Source: Cellulomonas flavigena DSM 20109
GTDB lineage: Bacteria > Actinomycetota > Actinomycetes > Actinomycetales > Cellulomonadaceae
DNA: 64,000 bases
NCBI RefSeq assembly: GCF_000092865.1
Contig: NC_014151.1
Location: forward strand, 310,001-374,000
Direction: 5' to 3'
The position numbers were made by a program, and so were the translations under genes. Positions 58,102 through 64,000 of the stretch are shown here, in pieces (position 1 is the first letter of the stretch; each line of letters starts with the position of its first letter). The notes under the pieces were generated by a model. It did no database searches. It saw only the letters and a list, made by a program, of their open reading frames with translations, and was not told the DNA's origin.

Positions 58102-58127
58102 GGGGCGCGATCCGGGCGGCGCCCCTC
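58100..58127. terminator. Hairpin between convergent genes
   Basis: The perfect 9-bp arms GAGGGGCGC / GCGCCCCTC enclose a 10-nt loop between the acidic-protein stop and the redoxin stop. No U-tract follows. Confidence 0.65.
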
Positions 58128-58132
58128 GCGGC

Positions 58133-58954
58133 TCACCCCGCGGCGCCGATGACCACCGCGACGACGGTCGCGGCGACGACGACCGCCAGGCCGGCGGCGA
58201 CCACCGGCCCGCGGCGGTCCGTCGCCAGCGCGCCCAGCAGGCGGGTCGCGCGTGCCAGCAGTGCCAGGGGCGCCGCGGCGCGCCACACGTCGCGCTCGGC
58301 CCGGGGGCCGGCGCGGTGCACGACGTCCGGCAGGTGGCCCACGGCCGTCATGAGCGGGAGGAGCATCCGGCCGCGGCGGTGGCGAGGGGGGCGTCCGTCG
58401 AGTGCGTCGTCGAGGGCCGCCCGCACGCCGGCGGTGTCGTTCGCCCAGTGGACGCGCGCGACGATGGTGCCGTCGGGCCGCAGGACGTACGCGGAGTTGG
58501 GCTTGGGGCCCAGCGCGCGGTGCAGGGTGCCGTCGACGTCGTCGACCGCGACCTCGTACGTGACGCGCAGGTCGTCGCGCATGGCGACGGCGTGCGCGGT
58601 CTTCTCCTCGTCGGTGCGGGGCTGCGGCAGGTGCTCGCCCGGGTGGGCCTCGCGGGTCTGGACGAGCACGAAGCGCACGCGGTCGCCGTAGGTGGCGTGC
58701 AGGGCGTCGAGCCGCGGGGCGGCGCTGCGCGTCACGGGGCAGGTCTGCGAGCCGACGACCAGGAGCACGGGGCGGGGGCCCAGGTCGTCGTGGCGGAACC
58801 GGCCGCCGTCGAGGGTCGGCAGGTCGAACGGTGGGACGAGGTCGCCGGGGCCGGGGTCGGTGGGGCGGTAGCGCAGGTCGTCGAGGACGTGCCGGGTGCG
58901 CAGGACGTCGAAGCGGTAGTCGTTGTCCGCGGGGCGGGTGCGGGTCGGTGCCAT
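58133..58954 (-). CDS. Deiodinase/redoxin-like protein with C-terminal membrane anchor
   Basis: The protein is 273 aa. A thioredoxin-fold redoxin domain (PPFDLPTLDGGRFRHDDLGP, VLLVVGSQTCPVTRSAAPRL) carries a single Cys in SQTCP, as in bacterial homologues of iodothyronine deiodinases. The C-terminus has a hydrophobic helix (VVAAGLAVVVAATVVAVVIG). It lies downstream of the TetR gene, and its own promoter holds a near-copy of the TetR palindrome. It is probably a TetR-controlled reductase or peroxidase. Confidence 0.8.
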   Translation of the reverse strand: MAPTRTRPADNDYRFDVLRTRHVLDDLRYRPTDPGPGDLVPPFDLPTLDGGRFRHDDLGPRPVLLVVGSQTCPVTRSAAPRLDALHATYGDRVRFVLVQTREAHPGEHLPQPRTDEEKTAHAVAMRDDLRVTYEVAVDDVDGTLHRALGPKPNSAYVLRPDGTIVARVHWANDTAGVRAALDDALDGRPPRHRRGRMLLPLMTAVGHLPDVVHRAGPRAERDVWRAAAPLALLARATRLLGALATDRRGPVVAAGLAVVVAATVVAVVIGAAG

Positions 58955-58972
58955 GGTGTGTGTCCCTTCGGG

Positions 58973-58988
58973 TTGACTGATCGGTCAA
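58973..58988. promoter_or_regulatory. Second TetR operator, upstream of the redoxin gene
   Basis: TTGACTGATCGGTCAA differs by one base from the TTGACCGATCGGTCAA core of the palindrome at 59640-59663. It lies 19 nt before the redoxin ATG. The TetR therefore appears to control a second promoter as well as its own. Confidence 0.65.
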
Positions 58989-59029
58989 GTGGGTGGGTGG
59001 GTCGGATCCCGGGCGTGGAGGCCCGGGCG

Positions 59030-59623
59030 TCAGTGGGGTGCGGGGAGGAGGCGGCGCACGAGGGGCCGCAGGGCGTCGAGCGCTGTGGGGTCGTCGTCGG
59101 CCTTGGCGAGCACGCCGTACCCCTGGACGAGGGCGACGACGCCGCGTGCCGCCTCGGTCGCGTCGAACGACGGGTCGACGTCGCCGCGTGCTTGCGCGTC
59201 CCGGACGACCGAGGCGACCCTGTCCGTCCACGCCGTGAGGACCTCGGCGATCCGAGCGCGCATGTCCGGCTCGTGCGCCGAGAGCTCGGCCGCGAGGTTG
59301 CCGAGCGGGCAGCCCGGCGTGGCACCCAGGTGCTCGCGCATCGTGCGCATCATCGACGCGTAGGCCGTCAGGAACGCGTCGAGCCGGTCGAGCGGCGGCG
59401 CCTCGGCGTCGAACGCCTCGTCGAGCAGCCCGCGCATCAGCTCCCAGTTGCGATCCAGGACTGCCAGGCCGAGCGCCTGCTTGGACGGGAAGAAGTGGTA
59501 GAGGCTGCCCTTGTTGACGCCGGCCGCGCGGCACACGTCGTCGACGCCGACGTCGGCGTACGTCGCGGCGTGCACGAGGTCGCGCGCCGTGGTGACGATG
59601 CGTTCGCGCGTGTCCCGGGCCAT
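59030..59623 (-). CDS. TetR-family regulator
   Basis: The protein is 197 aa. The HTH is RERIVTTARDLVHAATYADV, then GVDDVCRAAGVNKGSLYHFF PSK. The C-domain resembles TetR_C_16-like (LGATPGCPLGNLAAEL). ATG 59623 is chosen because TACGGT ends 6 nt before it, with TTGACC 18 bp further upstream. It autoregulates through the 24-bp palindrome and probably represses the redoxin and methyltransferase genes. Confidence 0.9.
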   Translation of the reverse strand: MARDTRERIVTTARDLVHAATYADVGVDDVCRAAGVNKGSLYHFFPSKQALGLAVLDRNWELMRGLLDEAFDAEAPPLDRLDAFLTAYASMMRTMREHLGATPGCPLGNLAAELSAHEPDMRARIAEVLTAWTDRVASVVRDAQARGDVDPSFDATEAARGVVALVQGYGVLAKADDDPTALDALRPLVRRLLPAPH

Positions 59624-59639
59624 GGCGCCACCGTAGATC

Positions 59640-59663
59640 GCTGTTGACCGATCGGTCAACAGC
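59640..59663. promoter_or_regulatory. 24-bp perfect palindrome, TetR operator in the TetR/methyltransferase divergon
   Basis: GCTGTTGACCGA is followed directly by its reverse complement, TCGGTCAACAGC. The TTGACC within it is the -35 of the TetR promoter (-10 TACGGT at 59635-59630, 18-bp spacer), so bound repressor would block it. A shortened copy precedes the redoxin gene. Confidence 0.8.
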
Positions 59664-59679
59664 GTGGTGGGGTCGGGGC

Positions 59680-60459
59680 ATGGTGACCCGCGAGCGCCCC
59701 GCCGGAGACGTCGACTACGAGCGGCAGGGGCGCGGCTACGCCGCCCTGCGCCGCACCGAGCCCCGCATCGCGGCCCGGGTGCACGCCGCGCTCGGCGACG
59801 CGCGGACGGTCCTCGACGTCGGCGCGGGGTCCGGCTCCTACGAGCCCGCCGACCGCTGGGTCCTCGCGGTCGAGCCGTCGGCCGCGATGCGCGCCCAGCG
59901 CCCGGCCGGCGCCGCGCCCGCGCTCGACGCGACCGCCGAGCACCTGCCGTTCGACGACGACGCGTTCGACGCGGCGATGGCCATGGTGACGATCCACCAG
60001 TGGCCCGACGTCGACCGGGGCCTGCGCGAGCTGCGGCGTGTCAGCCGCGGCCCCGTCGTCGTCCTCACGCACGACGCCCCGGCGCTGCGTCGCTTCTGGC
60101 TGGCCGAGTACTTCCCCGACGTCGTCGCCCTCGACGAGACGCGGTTCCCCACCATCGACCACGTCGTCGACGTCCTCGCCGCCGCCGGCGGCACCGTACG
60201 GGTCGACGTCGTGCCGATCCCGCGCGACTGCGTCGACGGGTTCGGCGAGGCGTTCTGGGCCCGGCCCGAGGCGTACCTGCGGGCCGAGGTCCGCGGCGCG
60301 ACGTCCGGGTTCGTGCTCGCCGACCAGGCGGCCGTGCAGCGCGGCGTCGAGCGGCTCGCGGCCGACCTGGAGAGCGGCGCGTGGGACCGCGCGCACGGGC
60401 ACCTGCGCGAGCAGGACGAGTACGCGGGGGCGATGCGGCTGGTCGTCGCGACGCCCTGA
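59680..60459 (+). CDS. Class I SAM-dependent methyltransferase
   Basis: The protein is 259 aa. Motif I is TVLDVGAGSGSYEP, then LAVEPSAAM (acidic end of strand 2), ATAEHLPFDDDAFDAAMAMV (motif II) and VVVLTHDAP. It is a Methyltransf_11-type enzyme. The frame upstream of ATG 59680 runs into the TetR palindrome, so this start is preferred. It probably belongs to the TetR regulon. The substrate is unknown. Confidence 0.88.
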   Translation: MVTRERPAGDVDYERQGRGYAALRRTEPRIAARVHAALGDARTVLDVGAGSGSYEPADRWVLAVEPSAAMRAQRPAGAAPALDATAEHLPFDDDAFDAAMAMVTIHQWPDVDRGLRELRRVSRGPVVVLTHDAPALRRFWLAEYFPDVVALDETRFPTIDHVVDVLAAAGGTVRVDVVPIPRDCVDGFGEAFWARPEAYLRAEVRGATSGFVLADQAAVQRGVERLAADLESGAWDRAHGHLREQDEYAGAMRLVVATP

Positions 60460-60481
60460 CGTCTCACGCGCTGCGACGTGA

Positions 60482-60598
60482 GGAGCCGACCCGCGCGTCA
60501 CCTGGTGGCCCCTGGTCCCGGCCCTGCTGCGCGCGTGCCTGGCGGCCGCGACCCGTGCCGGGACCCGGCTGCAGGCGGACACCGAGGGCCTGGTGTGA
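60482..60598 (+). pseudogene. C-terminal remnant of a DUF2975 membrane protein
   Basis: In this frame an open stretch, preceded by a stop at 60479, reads VTWWPLVPALLRACLAAATR then AGTRLQADTEGLV. That is the last transmembrane helix and conserved LxxDTEGLV end of DUF2975 proteins. The first three helices are gone. It overlaps the XRE start by GTGTGA exactly as intact DUF2975/XRE pairs do. Confidence 0.7.
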
Positions 60599-60846
60599 GC
60601 GAGCACGACGACCCCGCGCCGCACCGCGTCGTCAGCCGTCTCGGCGCTCTTCTCGAGGCCCGCGGTCTCACGCTCGTCCAGCTCGCCGAGCTCACCGGCG
60701 TGACCGTCGCGAACCTGTCGGTGCTGAAGAACGGCCGCGCCCGCGCCATCCGCTTCTCCACGCTCACCGCGGTCTGCGACGCGCTCGGCTGCCGCCCCGG
60801 CGACCTGCTGGACGTGGAACCGGCGCCGACGACGCGACGCCCCTGA
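60595..60846 (+). CDS. YozG-like XRE-family regulator
   Basis: The protein is 83 aa. The Cro/CI HTH reads RLGALLEARGLTLVQLAELT, GVTVANLSVLKNGRARAIRF and STLTAVCDALGCRPGDLLD, typical of the small regulator always paired with a DUF2975 membrane protein. GTG 60595 overlaps the remnant partner stop by 4 nt. With the partner destroyed it is an orphan, but its own sequence is intact. Confidence 0.88.
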   Translation: MSEHDDPAPHRVVSRLGALLEARGLTLVQLAELTGVTVANLSVLKNGRARAIRFSTLTAVCDALGCRPGDLLDVEPAPTTRRP

Positions 60847-60872
60847 GACCGAGCGGTCGCAGGGGCGTCGCG
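60833..60872. terminator. Hairpin between XRE and expansin genes
   Basis: The perfect 13-bp arms CGCGACGCCCCTG / CAGGGGCGTCGCG enclose a 14-nt loop and overlap the XRE stop. The expansin-like gene converges from the other side. No U-tract follows. Confidence 0.75.
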
Positions 60873-60881
60873 AGGAGTGGG

Positions 60882-62246
60882 TCAGGCCGAGCAGCTCGGC
60901 GCCGCGTCGCCCGGCGTCCCGGCGCCGATGAAGCCGAAGCTCACCGTGCCGCCAGGGGTCAGGCTCCCGTTGTACGGCGCGTTGGTCACGGTGACGCCCG
61001 ACCCGGCGGCGGTCGGCACGCCGTTCCACAGCGAGCCCACGGACACGCCGGGCAGGGTCACGGTCCACGTCGTGAGCGCCGCCTCACCGGCCGTCACCAC
61101 GACCTCGCCCTGGTAGCCGCCGGGCCACGTGCTCGTGGCGCGGAAGGTCGCCGTGCAGGCGGTCACGCCGTGGCCCGTCGTCGGGGTGGGCGTGGGCGTC
61201 ACGTCGGGAGTGGGCGTCACGGTGACCTCGGGCGTCGGGGTGACGTCGGGCGTCGGGGTGGGGGTCGGCGTGGGCGTCGAGCCGTCGCCCTCCGTCGTCG
61301 TGTACTCGACGACCGTGCGCGGTGCCGAGCACTTGCCGCCGCAGCTCTCCGGCAGCGAGAACGCGTACTCCCGCCCGCCGAACACGTACTCGTCGTCCAC
61401 GTCCGTGACGCGGATCCGGTAGTCGGTGCCGCCCGTCGTCGTCGGCTTCACGAGGAACGACTGCCCCATGTCGACGTTCATCGGCGTGGTCACCCACGCG
61501 CCGTCGGCGAAGTGCTCGACGCCGTGGATGCCGTTGGGCAGGTGGTTGATCGACACCCCCGCCCACCACTTCTCCGAGCCCTGGATGAAGCCGATCTCGA
61601 TGTCGCCGGAGTAGTCCGGCGCCTCGATGAACTCCCAGGTCACCTTGCGGTTGCCCCAGTGGTTCGGGTCCATGTCGCCGACGGGCGCGCCGTCCTTCTC
61701 GAAGAGGTTGAGCGACGCGTGTGCGAGGTCGAGGTGGTACGGGTCGTCGCGGCACCACGCGTTGGGGTCGCCGCAGGAGTCGGCGACGAGCATGTCGAGC
61801 GTCGCGCCGTTGTACTCGTCCTCGACCCACCCGCCGTTGCGGCAGAACGCCTGCCCCGGTGCGCCGTCGTTGACGCCGGTGCAGTAGTCGTCGATCGTCA
61901 CCCGCACCCACCGGCCGCAGTTGCGGCCGTTGTCGAACATGCCGACCTTCGGGTCGTCCGCCGCCATCGGTCGCGGGTACATCGCGTAGTCGCCAGGGGT
62001 GTCGTAGACGTTCAGCGCGATCCAGTTCTGCGTCTCGAGCTGGTCCTGCGGCAGCCCGCACCCGCCGTACGGGGCGCCGAGGTTGTCGAACCAGGTCGCG
62101 CTGCCGGTGACGGGCTCGCTCTCGGCGCCCGGCGGTACGGCGTCCGCCGACGGGCCGGCCAGCGACTGCGCGGCGACGAGTGCGGCACCCGCCGCCAGGA
62201 CGGCGAGCGCGCGGCTCACGGGTCGGACTTTCCCCAGCGCGGACAT
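60882..62246 (-). CDS. Secreted expansin-like protein with C-terminal CBM2
   Basis: The protein is 454 aa. ATG 62246 (AGGAGG 7 nt upstream) starts a signal peptide (ALAVLAAGAALVAAQSLAG). Residues 40-190 resemble the expansin double-psi barrel (GSATWFDNLGAPYGGCGLPQ, VRVTIDDYCTGV, LDMLVADSCGDPNAW, YHLDLAHASLNLF). Residues 195-310 resemble expansin domain 2/CBM63 (KWWAGVSINHLPNGIHGVEH, DYRIRVTDVDDEYVFG). A Thr/Pro linker leads to a CBM2 (about 362-454), in which the Trp of the usual NAxWNGS is Tyr (NAPYNGS). The protein should loosen cellulose non-hydrolytically. Its promoter shares an operator-like motif with the AA10 gene. Confidence 0.82.
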   Translation of the reverse strand: MSALGKVRPVSRALAVLAAGAALVAAQSLAGPSADAVPPGAESEPVTGSATWFDNLGAPYGGCGLPQDQLETQNWIALNVYDTPGDYAMYPRPMAADDPKVGMFDNGRNCGRWVRVTIDDYCTGVNDGAPGQAFCRNGGWVEDEYNGATLDMLVADSCGDPNAWCRDDPYHLDLAHASLNLFEKDGAPVGDMDPNHWGNRKVTWEFIEAPDYSGDIEIGFIQGSEKWWAGVSINHLPNGIHGVEHFADGAWVTTPMNVDMGQSFLVKPTTTGGTDYRIRVTDVDDEYVFGGREYAFSLPESCGGKCSAPRTVVEYTTTEGDGSTPTPTPTPTPDVTPTPEVTVTPTPDVTPTPTPTTGHGVTACTATFRATSTWPGGYQGEVVVTAGEAALTTWTVTLPGVSVGSLWNGVPTAAGSGVTVTNAPYNGSLTPGGTVSFGFIGAGTPGDAAPSCSA

Positions 62247-62324
62247 GACGGTGCCTCCTGCTCGACGACGGATCGGGCCGAGTGTGCACCTGGGCACCGC
62301 GCGCCGGACCGGGGCCGGCAGGGG

Positions 62325-62337
62325 GCGAATCGTTTAC
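62325..62337 (-). promoter_or_regulatory. Operator-like motif ahead of the expansin-CBM2 gene
   Basis: Read on the minus strand this is GTAAACGATTCGC, matching GCAAACGTTTCGC at 45017-45029 at 11 of 13 positions. It lies 78 nt before the start codon, against 74 nt for the AA10 gene. Confidence 0.5.
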
Positions 62338-62378
62338 ATCCGGGGCCCTCGGGGAGGGTGCGGGACCTGTGTCCCGGG

Positions 62379-62945
62379 TCAGGCGCCGCCCCGCACCGCG
62401 TACCGCACCAGCACCGTGCCGTCGCCGAACCCTCGCTGCTCCCGCAGCTCGAGCCCCAGCCGCACGCCCAGCGGCAGCGCCGGCTTGCCTCCGCCGACGG
62501 CCACCGGGCACAGCATCAGCACGACCTCGTCGACCAGCCCGTGCCGGAACGCCTCGGCCCCGAGGATCGCGCCCCCGACGCTCAGGTCCCGCTCCGACCC
62601 CTCCTTGAGGCGCCGCACCGCGTCGGGGTCGAACGTCCGCTCGAGGCGCGTGCGGCTCGTCGGGGCCGCGTCGAGCGTCGTGGAGTACACGACCTTGTCC
62701 GCGTCCCGCCAGATCCCCGCGTACTCCCGGACGACCTCCGGCTGGTCGACCAGCCAGTCGTCGTCCTCCCAGACGCGCATCGTCTCGTACATCCGCCGCC
62801 CGTACAGGGACGTGCCGATGCCCCGCTCGTGGTCGTTCCAGAACTGGTGGACCTCGGCCGTGGGCACCGAGAAGTCGAACGCGCCGCTCGCGTCCTCGAG
62901 GTAGCCGTCGAGGGACGTGTTGGCGGCGTAGACCAGCTTGCCCAT
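62379..62945 (-). CDS. Dihydrofolate-reductase-family (RibD C-terminal-like) protein
   Basis: The protein is 188 aa. The pattern LVYAANTSLDGYLEDASGAF, YGRRMYETMRVWEDDDW, VVYSTTLDAAPTSRTRLERT, DLSVGGAILGAEAFRHGLVD and LMLCPVAVGGGKPAL matches the RibD_C/DHFR-like family of actinobacterial reductases. It is not the housekeeping DHFR. GGAGG precedes ATG 62945. The substrate is unknown. Confidence 0.9.
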   Translation of the reverse strand: MGKLVYAANTSLDGYLEDASGAFDFSVPTAEVHQFWNDHERGIGTSLYGRRMYETMRVWEDDDWLVDQPEVVREYAGIWRDADKVVYSTTLDAAPTSRTRLERTFDPDAVRRLKEGSERDLSVGGAILGAEAFRHGLVDEVVLMLCPVAVGGGKPALPLGVRLGLELREQRGFGDGTVLVRYAVRGGA

Positions 62946-63061
62946 GAGGTGCCTCCGGGTCGACGGGACCTCAGGCTCGCAGCGGCGGGTGACACGGGCA
63001 AGGTCGTGCGGCGGGGACGGACAGGCTGGTCCAGTCGGGCTGTTCGCGGCAGTCTCGTGCC

Positions 63062-63637
63062 GTGCCACTCATCCCCGAGCCCGTCGTCCCTGCCGGTGTG
63101 TGGGGGGCCAGGGTCCAGCCGACGCTCGCCGCCGGCAGCCTGGTCCTGCGTCCGTGGTGCGCGGGCGACGCGCCCGCCGTCCGCGCCGCCTACGACGACG
63201 ACGCGATCCGCACCTGGCACGCCCGCACCATGCGCGACGACGACGAGGCCCGTGCGTGGATCGACGGCAAGAACGCCGCGTGGCGGCAGGAGCGGGCCGC
63301 CGAGTGGGCGGTCGTCGAGGAGGGAGAAGTCGTGGGGCGCGTCGCGCTCACGAGGCTCAACCTGTACGAGGGCGGGGGCGCGCTCGCGTACTGGGTGGTT
63401 CCCGCCGTGCGAGGCCGGCGCGTCGCCGTCCGCGCCGGCACCGAGGCGCTGCGCTGGGCGTTCGAGGACCTCGGCCTGCAGCGGGTCGAGGTCGAGCACT
63501 CGACCCGCAACCCTGCGTCGTGCCGCGTCGCGGAGCTGCTCGGGTGCCGCGCCGAGGGGGTTCGCCGCGGGCACGCGCTGCACGCCGACGGGCACCACGA
63601 CATGCACCTGCACGCACGGCTGCGCACGGACGCCTGA
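63062..63637 (+). CDS. GNAT-family (RimJ/RimL-like) N-acetyltransferase
   Basis: The protein is 191 aa with a GTG start. Acetyltransf_3 signatures are LVLRPWCAGDAPAVRAAYDD, GALAYWVVPAVRGRRVAVRA (acetyl-CoA site) and LQRVEVEHSTRNPASCRVAE followed by LLGCRAEGV. The Q/RxxGxG/A loop is slightly altered (RGRRVAV). It may act on protein N-termini or small molecules. Confidence 0.9.
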   Translation: MPLIPEPVVPAGVWGARVQPTLAAGSLVLRPWCAGDAPAVRAAYDDDAIRTWHARTMRDDDEARAWIDGKNAAWRQERAAEWAVVEEGEVVGRVALTRLNLYEGGGALAYWVVPAVRGRRVAVRAGTEALRWAFEDLGLQRVEVEHSTRNPASCRVAELLGCRAEGVRRGHALHADGHHDMHLHARLRTDA

Positions 63638-63721
63638 CGCGGACGGCCGACGCGGCACGGTCGGAACGTTCCGCCCGCGGCGCCTTGCCCGGCTCACCTC
63701 GCCGCGGCCAGGGTCGTGGCC

Positions 63722-64000
63722 ATGACCGGGAACATCCAGGGTGGGGACATCCAGGCGCTGCGGGACCTGCGGCTGTCGATGCTGGCCTTCGTCGGCGACC
63801 TCGCGGGCTGCACGGCGACGACGACGTCCACGCTCGACCGGCTGCAGTGGACGGGTCAGGACCGGAACCGGTTCCGCGAGGACTGGGAGCAGCTCTACCG
63901 CCCGGCGATGCGGCGGGTGCAGGACGCCGTGGCGTTCGCCGCCGACGAGCTCGAGGCGCACGCCGACGAGCAGGAGGTCGTGTCGTCCGCCCCTGGCGTC
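63722..64000 (+). CDS. WXG100-like protein, 3' truncated by window edge
   Basis: The frame is open from ATG 63722 to the edge, 93 codons. Two predicted helices are separated by LQWTGQDRNRFREDWEQ, which contains a W-x-G turn (WTG) and the aromatic/acidic helix that follows it in WXG100/ESX substrates. An acidic segment, ADELEAHADEQEVV, follows. It may be a small ESX-type effector or the N-terminal module of a longer type VII-linked protein. Confidence 0.5.
   Translation, partial: MTGNIQGGDIQALRDLRLSMLAFVGDLAGCTATTTSTLDRLQWTGQDRNRFREDWEQLYRPAMRRVQDAVAFAADELEAHADEQEVVSSAPGV

Noticed and set aside
59664..63725. A 1,353-codon plus-strand open frame
   Set aside because: It runs antisense through the expansin-like and DHFR-like genes and out of frame through the methyltransferase, with the compositional bias expected of a high-GC shadow.

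Overview
The window is about 74% G+C, with dense gene packing, many GTG starts and many 4-base GTGA/ATGA overlaps. It carries a secreted AA10 polysaccharide monooxygenase with a CBM2, an expansin-like protein with a CBM2, and a maleylpyruvate isomerase of the mycothiol-dependent type. Together these point to a cellulolytic actinobacterium, most likely Cellulomonas or a close relative. That assignment is inferred from gene content, not from a marker gene. No rRNA, tRNA, CRISPR array or intact insertion sequence was seen.

Layout. 0-7.7 kb: a truncated SDR gene, an IS110-like transposase remnant, a duplicated structured intergenic repeat, a secreted orphan, a GNAT, and a two-gene envelope operon containing a 982-residue heptad-repeat stalk protein. 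8-10.9 kb: a CPBP protease / histidine kinase / response regulator operon. 11.6-14.4 kb: a gentisate operon (ring-cleaving dioxygenase, FAH-fold hydrolase, mycothiol-dependent isomerase), followed by a 31-bp tandem array, a MarR regulator and a PAP2 phosphatase. 16.2-19.6 kb: a NitT/TauT-type ABC importer with two different permeases. 19.8-32.6 kb: two PaaX-like regulators frame a CoA-ligase / thiolase / MaoC / SDR operon, then a second FAH hydrolase, an NDP-forming acyl-CoA synthetase and two FAD hydroxylases. My reading is that 11.6-32.6 kb is one aromatic-acid catabolic island: import, CoA activation, side-chain shortening, ring hydroxylation, then ring cleavage through gentisate. The substrate is not known.

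32.6-44 kb is accessory: an HTH/nucleotidyltransferase pair resembling a type IV toxin-antitoxin system, an HNH protein with a duplicated 3' end, a TetR/FAD-monooxygenase divergon, a wrecked VWA gene, a DUF234-type ATPase, and an unusual protein with four cold-shock domains and an RGG tail. 45-63.6 kb holds the AA10-CBM2 and expansin-CBM2 genes, which share an operator-like motif at nearly the same distance from their starts. Between them lie small enzymes and regulators, including a TetR with a perfect 24-bp palindrome and a YozG-like XRE gene whose DUF2975 partner survives only as a C-terminal remnant. The right edge cuts a WXG100-like gene.

Two architectural themes recur. First, over twenty genes have an actinobacterial -10 hexamer (mostly TANNNT) ending exactly 6-7 nt before the start codon, which predicts leaderless mRNAs; I used this to choose several starts. 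Second, convergent gene pairs are usually separated by a long GC-rich perfect hairpin without a U-tract.
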